Assembly (NCBI RefSeq): GCF_016909575.1
Contig: NZ_JAFBGA010000005.1
Coordinates: 124,001-188,000 of the forward strand
Direction: 5' to 3'
DNA: 64,000 nt
From: Streptomyces sp. HB132
Lineage (GTDB): Bacteria > Actinomycetota > Actinomycetes > Streptomycetales > Streptomycetaceae
The position numbers and the translations under genes were made by a program. The notes beneath the pieces were generated by a model. It was not told the origin of the DNA. It made no database searches and saw only the letters and a list, made by a program, of their open reading frames with translations. Below, in pieces: positions 36,086 through 47,886 of this stretch (position 1 is the stretch's first letter; every line of letters starts with the position of its first letter).

Positions 36086-36936
36086 GCTCCGCGTCGACGG
36101 GCTCCGGGCGCTCCGTCGCCCGGGCCCTCCCGACGACTGCGCAACTTGTCGAACAGGGCGCGTCCGCGAGTCACCGGCGCGGACGCGCTCCGACGCGCGG
36201 GATCAGCCTTGGACCTGCTGCCGGGATTCGATTTGACCGCGGTCTTCGACGTAGTGGAGGGCTTCGCCTTGACGCCGGCCTTCGTCGTGGCCGTGGGCTT
36301 CGTCTTGGTGCCGGCCTTCGTCGACGCCGAAGGCCTCGTCGTGGCCGCGCGCTTCGTCGTGGCCGCACTCTTCTCCTTGGCAGCGGACCTGCCCCTGCTC
36401 CCGGTCTTCGTCTCCGCGCCCGGCTCCGCCGTGTCCACTGCCGGCGGACCATCCGCGAGGGTGTGATAGCGGTGACTGATGCGTCGTCCCACCAGCGCGT
36501 ATCCCAGCAGCGCGCCGGACGTGTTGAGAATGACGTCGTCGATGTCGAAGGCCCGTCCCGCGACGAGCGCGCCCTGGGTCAGCTCGACGACCGCCATGAC
36601 CAGCACGGTCAGCAAGGTCATCCGGAGCATGCGGAGCCGACGCGGGACCAGAATGGGCAGCAGCACACCGAAGGGTGTACCGAGCAGGATGTTTCCGCCC
36701 GCCTGCTTGCAGGCGGCGAGGAACGTGTAGTCCTCGGCGTACTGTCGCAGAGACCGCCCCGGCTTCAGATTGGACGTGACCAGGTCCTCCGACGCGGGCG
36801 ACGGGGTCAGCGTCACCTTCGCCAGGACCACGGAAAACGCAACGAGCGCAAGGAAAGCCGCTACCAGCACGGCTGCGCGCAGCAGCAACCGTCCCATGCT
36901 CTTACGTCGTGCACCGGCATTCGCCTCTGCTGTCAT
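36082..36936 (-). CDS. VanZ-family membrane protein with long basic Thr/Lys-rich tail
   Basis: 284 residues from ATG 36936; ATG 36897 and GTG/ATG 36993 are alternatives. Residues 15-165 hold four or five membrane helices of the VanZ fold (LLLRAAVLVAAFLALVAFSV, GGNILLGTPFGVLLPILVP, LLTVLVMAVVELTQGALV, FDIDDVILNTSGALLGYALV). Residues 185-284 are an unusual low-complexity tail of Thr/Lys/Ala repeats (TKAGTKTKPTATTKAGVKAK) ending in Arg-rich sequence. VanZ proteins are linked to teicoplanin resistance, but most paralogues are uncharacterised. The basic tail probably lies in the cytoplasm. Confidence 0.88.
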   Translation of the reverse strand: MTAEANAGARRKSMGRLLLRAAVLVAAFLALVAFSVVLAKVTLTPSPASEDLVTSNLKPGRSLRQYAEDYTFLAACKQAGGNILLGTPFGVLLPILVPRRLRMLRMTLLTVLVMAVVELTQGALVAGRAFDIDDVILNTSGALLGYALVGRRISHRYHTLADGPPAVDTAEPGAETKTGSRGRSAAKEKSAATTKRAATTRPSASTKAGTKTKPTATTKAGVKAKPSTTSKTAVKSNPGSRSKADPARRSASAPVTRGRALFDKLRSRREGPGDGAPGARRRGA

Positions 36937-36999
36937 GGCGGAACTGATGCCCCCAACCTTCGCGGCCACACCCCCCCTGCCGGGTGCGACCATGTGGTC

Positions 37000-37500
37000 A
37001 TGAGCGCACAGAAGAAGGACGAACTACTGGCGGAGGCCGTCCGGCTGCGGGAACAGGGCCATCCCGAACAGGCCAGGGAACGCCTTCTCTCCCTCACCGC
37101 GGCGTTTCCCGGGGCGGTCGACGTCGCCTACCAGACCGCCTGGGTCCACGACGTGCTCGGCCTGGAGGCGGAAGCGGTGCCGTACTACGAACGGTCCCTG
37201 CAGGCCGACGGCCTCCCGGATGAGGACCGCCGAGGAGCACTGCTGGGACTCGGCAGCACCTACCGTGTCCTGGGCCGGTTCGGGCAGTCGGTCGAGACGC
37301 TCCGGCGAGGCGTGTCGGAGTTCCCGGACGACGGAGCGCTGCGAACCTTCCTGTCCATGGCGCTCTTCAACACGGGTGAGCACCACGAGGCCATGCAGCT
37401 CCTGCTGCGCCTGGTGGCGACGACGAGCGACAGTCCTGGCGTACAGCGGTACCGTCCCGCCATCGAGCACTACGCGGCGGATCTCACGCGGACCGTGTGA
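37000..37500 (+). CDS. Tetratricopeptide-repeat protein
   Basis: 166 residues from ATG 37000 (GTG 36994 would add two). Tandem TPR-like helices run through the protein: KDELLAEAVRLREQGHPEQA, DVAYQTAWVHDVLGLEAEAV, GALLGLGSTYRVLGRFGQSV, DDGALRTFLSMALFNTGEHH. There is no signal peptide, so it is a cytoplasmic protein-interaction module. It is divergent from the VanZ gene. Similar short TPR proteins occur across Bacteria without a defined role. Confidence 0.88.
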   Translation: MSAQKKDELLAEAVRLREQGHPEQARERLLSLTAAFPGAVDVAYQTAWVHDVLGLEAEAVPYYERSLQADGLPDEDRRGALLGLGSTYRVLGRFGQSVETLRRGVSEFPDDGALRTFLSMALFNTGEHHEAMQLLLRLVATTSDSPGVQRYRPAIEHYAADLTRTV

Positions 37501-37568
37501 GCACGGGTTGTCCGGGCCCGGACCGCGCGGCGGCTTTCCGGCATGTGACGGCTCCCGGAGAAGGGGGA

Positions 37569-37601
37569 GCCCCGGCCGGATCGGGGGAATCCAGCCGGGG
37601 C
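37569..37601. terminator. Hairpin between the TPR and rpmG genes
   Basis: GCCCCGGC (37569-37576) pairs with GCCGGGGC (37594-37601), about 70 bp after the TPR stop. It could terminate transcription from either side. Confidence 0.5.
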
Positions 37602-37780
37602 GGCTCATGTGCGGGGGCGGACCACTGCCGACGGGCTCAGGCCGCTCACTCCCACGTATAGGTGAACGATAAACCACCCGCTGCCATTCCCGTCAACTCA
37701 CCCCCATCATGTGATCCACACCATCGCCGCGCCGGCCGGGCACCTGCCCCCGGCGCCGGGGAGCGCGACACCGGCGATAG

Positions 37781-37945
37781 TCAGCGGGCCTCGCGGAACA
37801 TGACGTGGCGCCGTGCCGCCGGGTCGAACTTCCGCAGTTCGAGCCGGTCGGGATGGTTGCGCCGGTTCTTGCGCGTCACGTAGGTGTGGCCGGTTCCGGC
37901 TGTTGACCGGAGCAGGACGACGGGCCTGGTCTCACTGCGCGACAT
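37781..37945 (-). CDS. rpmG: 50S ribosomal protein L33, cysteine-free paralogue
   Basis: 54 residues from ATG 37945. [20 protein letters not shown] and [18 protein letters not shown] are the L33 core. All cysteines of the zinc-ribbon form are absent, marking the C-minus, zinc-independent type. In Streptomyces such paralogues replace the C-plus proteins during zinc shortage and are repressed by Zur. It stands alone rather than with L31, L28, S14 and S18 paralogues, which often accompany it. A Zur-like half-site lies upstream. Confidence 0.93.
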   Translation of the reverse strand: MSRSETRPVVLLRSTAGTGHTYVTRKNRRNHPDRLELRKFDPAARRHVMFREAR

Positions 37946-38474
37946 GGGGCCTCCAGACGGGATCGCGACCTCGCCACCGTCATGGCAACGAGTGTCGTTT
38001 TCATCTCTGATTCCTCCCAACACACGCGGGCTCGCCACCATTCCCACCCCCCGAGCACCGCGGCCGCGGGCCCACGAGCCGTGGGCGCGAGAGATTCGAC
38101 CGCCGGCGACGGGCACGCAAGCACACGATCGCCGCGCCGAACACCTCATCGACCCGCGCGGCGATCAGAGCCGCGGGCCGACGACGGGTGACTCCTCACC
38201 GCTCCGCACACGGCCTGCCCCGGGCGGACGCGAGCCGCGAGAAGCCGCGCGCGCGGGCGCACACCGCGCGGTGCACGCCGGGTGACTTGCGTCAACTCCC
38301 CCGCAAGCGCAAGGGTGTTCGGGTGACCCGGCCATCCACTCAGCCGAGGGCATATGCCGGAAGCAAGAACGCGTCGAGTGTTGCCAAAGCCCTTACGGGG
38401 TTCTCCGGCCTGTGCGACAGTCGTATCCGGTCCACCCCCACGAACCGGCCGTACCGCCTGTATCGGAGTGCCAG
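37946..38474. other. Intergenic region, 529 bp, between divergent genes
   Basis: No gene seen. It contains the rpmG leader with a possible Zur half-site and the promoter region of the PP2C phosphatase gene. Confidence 0.45.
37990..38003 (-). promoter_or_regulatory. Possible Zur box half-site upstream of rpmG
   Basis: On the minus strand TGAAAACGACACTC matches the left half of the Streptomyces Zur consensus (about TGAAAATGATTTTCA); the right half is poorly kept. It ends 44 bp before the rpmG start. Confidence 0.35.
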
Positions 38475-39908
38475 ATGCCGTCCCATCTGTTTGCGGACCG
38501 CCCCGCCCCTCAGCCGCCCGAGCGGGACGCCGTCGACGCCCTGATCAACCGGACCCGGCTGCTCCGCGGCGACGTGGACGCCGTGCGGCGCGACACCTCC
38601 GTGATCGACGACGACGATCCCCAGCTGCGCTGGCAGCGGGCGCTCTGTGAACTCGCCGTCCATCAGCTGGACGACCTCGGCGAGCATCTGGGGCAGCTAC
38701 GGGACGGCATCCCGCACGCAACGACCGAGGAGCCGACGGGAGAAGTCACCACGGCGGCTCCCGCGGAGCCGCCGACGGGCTCACTCCTCAGCAGGGTGGG
38801 CAGCGCGGAGTGGAATCTGCTGACCGACGAGGTCAGCTGGTCCGACGAGCTGTATCAGATCTTCGGCCGTTCCCCGGGGGCCGGAGCCCTGTCCCTGGAC
38901 GAACTGCCTTCCGTGCTCCTGGCGGAGGACCAGCCCCTACTGACCTCGATGGTGACCGACTGCCTGGTGGACGGCAGGCCGATAGACGGCGAATTCCGGA
39001 TCCTGCTGCCCGACGGCGGCATGCGCACCCTGCACATGATGGGCGAGCCCGTGCTCGACGGGGACGGCTGCACCGCCTCCATGTGGGCGGTTCTGCGCGA
39101 TGTCAGCAGGCTTCGGCGCAGCCAGCACATCATGGGCAGAACACGGGAATCGTTGCGGCGCCAGGAGGAAACGGCCCGGACCGAGCACCGGATGGCGGCC
39201 GAACTCCGGGAGGCAGTCCTTCCTCCGTGGCGCGACTCGCCGCCGAAACCGGGCGGTGGCACCAGCGGCCTGGACGTCGCCACCCACTGTCTGCCTTCGG
39301 GGTCGAGTGACCTGATCGGCGGTGACTGGTACGACGCGCTGCCTCTCCCGGACGGGAAGACACTGCTCACGGTCGGCGACCTCACGGGCCATGGGATTCC
39401 CGCCACTTCGGCCATGGCGATGCTGCTCGGCGCGCTGCGCGGCATGGCCGTGGCAGGCGTGGGCCCAGGGCCGGCCATGGGGCACCTGAACCAGCTGATC
39501 GAGTCCTCGGCACAGCCCACCCTGGGTAGCGCCGTGTGCTGCCGCTTCGATCCGCAGACCGGCGCTCTCGTCTGGGCGCAGGCAGGGCACCCGGCGCCGC
39601 TGCTGTTCCGCGACGGAGTAGGGCACCCCCTGCCCGCACCGGACGGGGTGCTGCTCGGGGCGGCCTCCGGAGTCACTTACGAGCAGGACCAAGTGGCCCT
39701 GCTGCCGGGCGACGTACTCGTACTGCACACCGACGGGCTGACACGGCAGAGCCGCCAGGGCGCCGGCCCGGACGTGCTTCTGGGACTGGCGCCTCGGTTC
39801 GCGCGGGCCCGCACGGCAAAGGACTGCGTGCGCACCGTGCTCGAGGAGCTCGGATCGAATCGACGAAGCGCGGACTCCTGCTTGTTGGTGGCCCGCGTGG
39901 AGGGGTGA
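38475..39908 (+). CDS. PAS-domain PP2C-type (SpoIIE/RsbU-like) serine phosphatase
   Basis: 477 residues from ATG 38475, with GGAG seven bases upstream. Residues 10-75 are a helical region; residues 100-220 a PAS fold (WSDELYQIFGRSPGAGALSL, FRILLPDGGMRTLHMMGEPV). After a coiled linker comes the PP2C domain (about 240-477) with metal-site motifs IGGDWYDALPLPDG and TVGDLTGHGIPATSAMAM, and LHTDGLTRQSRQ. Such enzymes dephosphorylate anti-anti-sigma factors in response to signals. No sigma, anti-sigma or STAS gene is adjacent, so targets are elsewhere. Confidence 0.92.
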   Translation: MPSHLFADRPAPQPPERDAVDALINRTRLLRGDVDAVRRDTSVIDDDDPQLRWQRALCELAVHQLDDLGEHLGQLRDGIPHATTEEPTGEVTTAAPAEPPTGSLLSRVGSAEWNLLTDEVSWSDELYQIFGRSPGAGALSLDELPSVLLAEDQPLLTSMVTDCLVDGRPIDGEFRILLPDGGMRTLHMMGEPVLDGDGCTASMWAVLRDVSRLRRSQHIMGRTRESLRRQEETARTEHRMAAELREAVLPPWRDSPPKPGGGTSGLDVATHCLPSGSSDLIGGDWYDALPLPDGKTLLTVGDLTGHGIPATSAMAMLLGALRGMAVAGVGPGPAMGHLNQLIESSAQPTLGSAVCCRFDPQTGALVWAQAGHPAPLLFRDGVGHPLPAPDGVLLGAASGVTYEQDQVALLPGDVLVLHTDGLTRQSRQGAGPDVLLGLAPRFARARTAKDCVRTVLEELGSNRRSADSCLLVARVEG

Positions 39909-40067
39909 GGCACGTCCCGGTCACCTCGTGGCGAGCCCCGGTGGCAACAGAGGGCCGACTGCTGCGTGGTCACATGCGGATCCGTGCCCGCTGGTGGCCT
40001 CTGACACCGCAGACCCAGGCGTCGGCGCCTGACCGAACTCGCCAAGGGTTCGTCGGTGGCCCACGGA

Positions 40068-41561
40068 TCAGATCCGGGAGCCCTTGGCCTTCCTGCTCGA
40101 CGTGCGTGGAGGCAGAGCGTTCTCGATCTCCTCGCGCAGGTCCTCGATCTTGGCGTAGCCCGCGAACTGTCCGGTGAGCCGGTACATCTCGCGCAGCCGG
40201 TCCCAGGTCCGGTGGGAGGAGGTCTCCCCCATCGACACCAGGGCGAGCCGCGCGTAGCGGTCCGCCTGCTCCGGGTCGTCGGCGATGAAGCACGCCGAGG
40301 CGAGTGAGATGTAGTCGAAGATCTTGGACCGCTGGCGGCCGTTCATACGCAGATCGAGTGCCCGCTTGGCGTGGCGCTGAGCGGTGGAGGCCGCACCCGG
40401 GTCGTGCTCGGCCAGCGTACGGAAAGCCAGAGCCTGCATACCGTGCATGTCCGCCTCGTCGAACATCTGCATCCAACTGGGCGGCGACACGTCTCCCTTG
40501 TCCGAGACGAAGAGATCCTCGGCCTCGCCGAGGGTGCGCCGCATGGCCTGCCCCCGCCCCATCGACGCCTGTGCCCAGGCCTCGATGGTGTGCAGCATCG
40601 CCCGGGTGCGCGGCAGGGTCTCCTCCCCGGAACCGGACTTGGCGAGCTTCATCAGGTCAAGGGCCTCGTCCGGCCGGCCCAGGTGGACCATCTGGCGGGC
40701 CGCGCGCGAGAGCGCCTCCCCCGCACGTGGACGGTCGCCGCCCTCACGTGCTGCATGGGCGGCGATCACGAAGTACTTCTGGGCGGTGGGCTCGAGGCCG
40801 ACGTCGTGGGACATCCAACCGGCGAGAACCGCGAGGTTGGCGGCGACGCCCCAGAGACGGCGCTGCAGATGATCGGGGTGGTGGTAGGCGAGCATGCCGC
40901 CCACTTCGTTGAGCTGGCCCACTACGGCCTTGCGCTGGAGCCCGCCGCCTCTGGAGGCGTCCCAGGCCCGGAACACCTCGACCGAGCGCTCGAGGGCCTC
41001 GATCTCCTCGGACCCGACGGGGGCGGCCTCGTAGAGGTCGAAGCCGGCATTGTCGGCGTACAGGGGGTCGTTGAGGCGGGGGCCCCGGGCCGGAGCGGGC
41101 TCGGAGTGCAGCCAGTCGTGCATGGCGCCGGTGAGAGCTGAGCCGGCGGCGAGCGCGGTGCCCGCGCCCACCAAGCCGCGTCGGTTGAGCATGAGGTCCA
41201 TTCCCGTGAATTCGGTGAGGACCGCTGCCGTCCGCTCGGGCGCCCACGGCAAACCGTCGGGATTGTCTTCCGTCCCGGCTTTTCGCCGCTTCCCCACACG
41301 CCCGCGTCGGCCGAACCCGAGGTCCTCGATGGTCACGACACGGCCGAGCCGCTCGGTGAACAGAGCTGCCAGCACCTCGGGCACCGGGTCGCGGGGGGAC
41401 TCCCCCATGTCGATCCAGCGCCGGACCCGCGAGGTGTCGGTGGCCAGTTGGAGGTGGCCCATGGCCGCCGCCTGCCTGTTCACCATTCTCGCGAGTTCGC
41501 CCTTGGACCAGCCGGCCAGGCCGAACAGGTCCGATAGACGGGTGTTGGGTTCTCCGGTCAC
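40068..41561 (-). CDS. nsdA: NsdA-type developmental regulator
   Basis: 497 residues from GTG 41561. The N-terminus LSDLFGLAGWSKGELARMVN, then RVRRWIDMGESPRDPVPEVL, matches the helix-turn-helix region of Streptomyces NsdA, a negative regulator of sporulation and antibiotic production. A hydrophobic stretch follows (LVGAGTALAAGSALTGAMHD). The remaining 330 residues form TPR-like helical repeats (GEALSRAARQMVHLGRPDEA, YISLASACFIADDPEQADRY). Length is the family norm. Other genes here (whiE, geosmin) belong to the same developmental programme, though linkage does not prove control. Confidence 0.9.
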   Translation of the reverse strand: MTGEPNTRLSDLFGLAGWSKGELARMVNRQAAAMGHLQLATDTSRVRRWIDMGESPRDPVPEVLAALFTERLGRVVTIEDLGFGRRGRVGKRRKAGTEDNPDGLPWAPERTAAVLTEFTGMDLMLNRRGLVGAGTALAAGSALTGAMHDWLHSEPAPARGPRLNDPLYADNAGFDLYEAAPVGSEEIEALERSVEVFRAWDASRGGGLQRKAVVGQLNEVGGMLAYHHPDHLQRRLWGVAANLAVLAGWMSHDVGLEPTAQKYFVIAAHAAREGGDRPRAGEALSRAARQMVHLGRPDEALDLMKLAKSGSGEETLPRTRAMLHTIEAWAQASMGRGQAMRRTLGEAEDLFVSDKGDVSPPSWMQMFDEADMHGMQALAFRTLAEHDPGAASTAQRHAKRALDLRMNGRQRSKIFDYISLASACFIADDPEQADRYARLALVSMGETSSHRTWDRLREMYRLTGQFAGYAKIEDLREEIENALPPRTSSRKAKGSRI

Positions 41562-41792
41562 TTCAAGCCCCCAGGTTCTCGGCTGACTTGACCCTAGCCC
41601 CCGGGCGGATGCCGGGCGAATATTCGCCAGGGTTCGCCAGGGGGCGCCAGATGTTGTGCCACCCGCGCGCCGGTGTCAGGTAGGAAAGCGCCACCCCGCC
41701 CGGCAGCCCTAGGTACTCCCCAGGGTGCCGAACGGCCGCCGGCCGGGGCGGCGCACGCAACTTGTCGGCGCACGAAGGGATCTGTCTCGCTC

Positions 41793-42929
41793 ATGTACAC
41801 AGCATCGTCCTCCGTGTCCGCCCCGCCCCGGCCGCTTCGCCCCGTGGGGGCCGGCGGCGGGCCGTATCTCGCCCCCCGCGCAGCGTCACCGGCGTCCGCC
41901 ACGGGTCGGGCCCGGCGGGCAGCGGGGCCGGGCACCCAACCCCTCAGCGGAAGACTGGACCTGTCCGGCCCACAGGGCGCGCAGCTGCGGATGGCCATCG
42001 CCTCGGTCCACCGCATCTGTCCGGAGTTCAACCCGGTCCAGGTGCTGCGTCGCAGCGGACGCTCCGTGCTCATCGTGGGCACCACGGGCCGCGCGACCGC
42101 GGTGGCCAAGTGTTTACTCGATCACTCCCCCGCGTGGACGGAGCGGTTCAGGCACGAAATAGCGGCATACCGGGCCTTCGTCAGGCACCGCCCACCTGTC
42201 CGGGCCCCGCGTCTCATCGCCGCGGACCCGGAGAACTGCACCCTGGTGATCGAGCGGATGCCCGGCCGCGTCGCGGCGCTGACGAGGCATCCGGCGGAGG
42301 CGCCGCCCCGTGCGGACCTGAGGGCCGTTCTCGGAGCGGTCAGCCGGGTCAACGCGTGGCGGCCACCGGCCGGTCTGTTCGACGCGCCGCTGGACTACGC
42401 CTCCCGCATCGCCCGCTATCACGAGTTGGGTCTTTTCACCGATCGCGATCTGGGGGACCTCCAGAAACTCCTGCACGGTCTGTCCCATGCCGGCGGCCGT
42501 CAGGGCATGGGGCAGTTCTGTCATGGCGACGCTCTGCTCTCGAACATCCTGCTGCCGCCCACCGGCCCGGTGCTGGTCGACTGGGAGCACGCGGGCTGGT
42601 ATCTGCCGGGATACGACCTGGCGACACTCTGGGCCGTGCTCGGTGACGCACCGGCCGCGCGGCGCCAGATCAGTCAGCTGGCGCAGGCGGCGGGCGCCGC
42701 TGCCCGCGACGCCTTCCTGGTCAACCTCATGATCGTGCTGACCCGGGAGATCCGCACGTACGAGACGGCTGTCCAGCGTGCCATGCGCGAGGGCGCGCCG
42801 GCCGGGGGCGGCCAGGCCCGGCAGGGGGTGCTGTCCTCAGGCGAGGAACAGCGACTGCTGCTGCGCCGTCTGCACGACGACTGCGCGATGGCCCGGCGGG
42901 CCGTGCGCGCGGCGGTGGGCACACGCTGA
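41793..42929 (+). CDS. Aminoglycoside-phosphotransferase-fold kinase
   Basis: 378 residues from ATG 41793; the ribosome site (GAAGGGA) is far upstream, so the start is uncertain. After a Pro/Ala/Gly-rich N-terminal 60 residues comes the APH kinase fold: a lysine in [13 protein letters not shown], hinge region [15 protein letters not shown], catalytic loop [13 protein letters not shown] and metal-binding [20 protein letters not shown]. The substrate is unknown; many actinobacterial APH-fold proteins are not antibiotic-resistance enzymes. It is divergent from nsdA. Confidence 0.87.
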   Translation: MYTASSSVSAPPRPLRPVGAGGGPYLAPRAASPASATGRARRAAGPGTQPLSGRLDLSGPQGAQLRMAIASVHRICPEFNPVQVLRRSGRSVLIVGTTGRATAVAKCLLDHSPAWTERFRHEIAAYRAFVRHRPPVRAPRLIAADPENCTLVIERMPGRVAALTRHPAEAPPRADLRAVLGAVSRVNAWRPPAGLFDAPLDYASRIARYHELGLFTDRDLGDLQKLLHGLSHAGGRQGMGQFCHGDALLSNILLPPTGPVLVDWEHAGWYLPGYDLATLWAVLGDAPAARRQISQLAQAAGAAARDAFLVNLMIVLTREIRTYETAVQRAMREGAPAGGGQARQGVLSSGEEQRLLLRRLHDDCAMARRAVRAAVGTR

Positions 42930-42966
42930 CCCGGCCGGAGCTGACTGCCTGACGAACGGGGTGGGT

Positions 42967-43006
42967 GCGCTGCGGGACCGGTGCCGACACATGGGTCCCG
43001 CAGCGC
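42967..43006. terminator. Bidirectional terminator between convergent genes
   Basis: GCGCTGCGGGACC (42967-42979) pairs perfectly with GGTCCCGCAGCGC (42994-43006). It lies between the 3' ends of the kinase and amidase genes. Confidence 0.75.
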
Positions 43007-43021
43007 GCTGTCAGCTCGTCA

Positions 43022-44350
43022 TCAGCGGGCTCGCACGATGTCGACGTCGGAAGCCTTCACGAAGCCGATCCGGTGGCCGATCTGGACGGTCACGTACTTC
43101 TGGGTTCCGCGGAAGTACGTGTGGTCGTACGGTTTCGAGGCGTCGATCGTCGGTGCGTAGTAGTAGCCCGTGGGCGCCTCGCCGCCACCGGGGAACGCCT
43201 GCCCCGCCTTGATGGTGTAGACGAGCGGACTGCCCACGGTCGGTTTGACGAAGTCCGTGGGGTACTCGGCCTTCTCCGGGTAGGCGACGCCGTAGACCGG
43301 CACGTCCGTCCTGCCTGCCCTCGGCCGCACGACATGACCGGATGTGGGGCTGACGACCCGGGTCCCGGCCGGGGTGCGGAACCACGCCTTGTCCCCGTAC
43401 CACCAGATAGCCGTCCAGCCGGGCGCCCTGTCCGCAACGACGGCCTGCTGGGTGGCACTGATCTTGCTGCCCCAGTCGGCGGCGCAGTTCGTTCCCGGCG
43501 TACCGTCCGGGTGCAGCCCCGGGTCGGAGAAGAGCGGCGAGTCCGCTGACGGCCCTGTGTGCAGAGGGACCGCGCTGCTGCCCTGCCGGGGCAGGTCGAC
43601 GTTTTTCTCGCAGTCGCGGAATTCCTGCTGGTTCTTGGTGAAGTCCGCGCTGACGGTGACCAGTTCGCTGTTCCGGGGTGCGCTCGGCACCGTGGGCCTG
43701 CCGAGCAACGCCATGAAGCGGTTCCAGTCCCAGTAGGGGCCCGGGTCCCAGTGCATGTTCTTGGTGCCGGCCGCGCTGGTCGGCGGGACGCCGTCATGAC
43801 CGATGATGTGCTGCCGGTCGAGCGGGATGTCGTACTTCGCCGCCAGGTGCCGCACCAGCCGTGCGGTCGAGCGGTACATCTCGGGGGTGTACCACTTGGC
43901 TCCCTCGGCCGCGACACCCTCCTGCTCGATCCCGATGGAGTGGGTGTTGAGGTACCAGTTGCCCGCCTGCCAGGCGACGTCCTTGTTCTTCACCATCTGC
44001 GTGACGTGGCCGTCGGACGAACGCACCACGTAGTGGGCGGAACTCTGGTTGGCCGGGTTCTGGAAGATCTTCAGGGTGGTCTCGTAGTCGACCTCGGTGT
44101 CGTGCAGGACGATGAACTTGACGGCGTTGCTGTCGGGCCGGTTCGCCGTGTCGTAGTTCCCGTAGGTCTCCTTGTCCGCCGGATCACCGGTCTGCTGGTA
44201 GGCGGCGGGGATCCAGTCGCAGTCCAGGCCGCGCGGGCAATCCGGTCGTACGGTGTCCGCGCCGGCCGCTGCCGGGGAGAGGAGCGCCACGCTCAGCGCC
44301 CCCGCCGTGGTGAGTGCGAGCGCGAGTCTGGTCCTCTGCTTCGGCGTCAT
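43022..44350 (-). CDS. Secreted N-acetylmuramoyl-L-alanine amidase (type 2)
   Basis: 442 residues from ATG 44350, with GAAGGG six bases upstream. Signal peptide 1-32 (LALALTTAGALSVALLSPAA). The amidase_2 domain follows (about 60-230): KFIVLHDTEVDYETT with a zinc His, GNWYLNTHSIGIEQEGV, and RQHIIGHDGVPPTSAAGTKN-MHWDPG with further ligands. The C-terminal 210 residues resemble beta-rich cell-wall binding repeats (GSPLVYTIKAGQAFPGGGEA). It cleaves the bond between muramic acid and L-alanine in peptidoglycan. The gene is divergent from geosmin synthase across 238 bp. Confidence 0.92.
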   Translation of the reverse strand: MTPKQRTRLALALTTAGALSVALLSPAAAGADTVRPDCPRGLDCDWIPAAYQQTGDPADKETYGNYDTANRPDSNAVKFIVLHDTEVDYETTLKIFQNPANQSSAHYVVRSSDGHVTQMVKNKDVAWQAGNWYLNTHSIGIEQEGVAAEGAKWYTPEMYRSTARLVRHLAAKYDIPLDRQHIIGHDGVPPTSAAGTKNMHWDPGPYWDWNRFMALLGRPTVPSAPRNSELVTVSADFTKNQQEFRDCEKNVDLPRQGSSAVPLHTGPSADSPLFSDPGLHPDGTPGTNCAADWGSKISATQQAVVADRAPGWTAIWWYGDKAWFRTPAGTRVVSPTSGHVVRPRAGRTDVPVYGVAYPEKAEYPTDFVKPTVGSPLVYTIKAGQAFPGGGEAPTGYYYAPTIDASKPYDHTYFRGTQKYVTVQIGHRIGFVKASDVDIVRAR

Positions 44351-44474
44351 GACAACCCTTCGGGCCGGGCGGTGGCGGAGCGGGCCCCCGCAGGTGCCCG
44401 CGTTCGTTTGTCGGCGCACACTCTGAGGCGCAAGGTGTTGATGAGTCAAGAGTGCAGTGTGCAACCAGACCTGA

Positions 44475-47292
<2,818 letters not shown>

Positions 47293-47339
47293 GGGGGCAA
47301 TGGTACGTGTCCCGGCTCACGTCGCGGAGCCGGGCACTG

Positions 47340-47741
47340 CTACCCCGACTCCGCGGCCAACGCTCCGAGCACCCGGACCGCCTCTGCCGCGCGCTCGTAC
47401 GGCACGAACAGGTGGTCGTGGTGGAACCCGGCGACCACGTTGCAGCTGATCCCCGCGTCGGTGAGTGCCAGGGCGACCGCCGCGGTCAGCCCGACGGCGT
47501 CCAGTGCCGAATGCACACGGAGGGTGATCCAGCCGGCTGTGAAGTGGTACTCCAGCCCCGACGCCACGGCGTGCGCCTCGGGGACCACGAGGGTCAGCCC
47601 TTCCTGCTCGGAGACGGTGACCACCGGGGTGACACCGCTGGGGACCTGGTCGCCGGGCAGGGTGGTGTAGACGTAGCGGCCGGGCTTCAGCTCCGGCCGC
47701 ATGCCGTGCAGCAGTGTTCGAAGATCGCGCTCACCCGTCAT
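47340..47741 (-). CDS. ACT-domain protein
   Basis: 133 residues. Two ACT-like modules: YHFTAGWITLRVHSALDAVG with LTAAVALALTDAGISCNVVA is the clear second one, and RYVYTTLPGDQVPSGVTPVV plus SEQEGLTLVVPEAHAVASG the first. This double arrangement resembles CASTOR/ACT_7-type small-molecule (amino acid) sensing proteins. The ligand is unknown. It is transcribed with or just upstream of the preceding hypothetical gene, same strand, 47-bp gap. Confidence 0.87.
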   Translation of the reverse strand: MTGERDLRTLLHGMRPELKPGRYVYTTLPGDQVPSGVTPVVTVSEQEGLTLVVPEAHAVASGLEYHFTAGWITLRVHSALDAVGLTAAVALALTDAGISCNVVAGFHHDHLFVPYERAAEAVRVLGALAAESG

Positions 47742-47886
47742 GCGGCCACGCTACGGCCACACGGACGCAGCCGCACGGAGGGCGGATGCGACGGGGCGCG
47801 GGCGCGAGTAAGCCATTCAGGCACGCCATGTATCCATACGCTCACCTTGCGTGGCACCGGCGGTTGATCGCCCATAGCTTCGGCAT

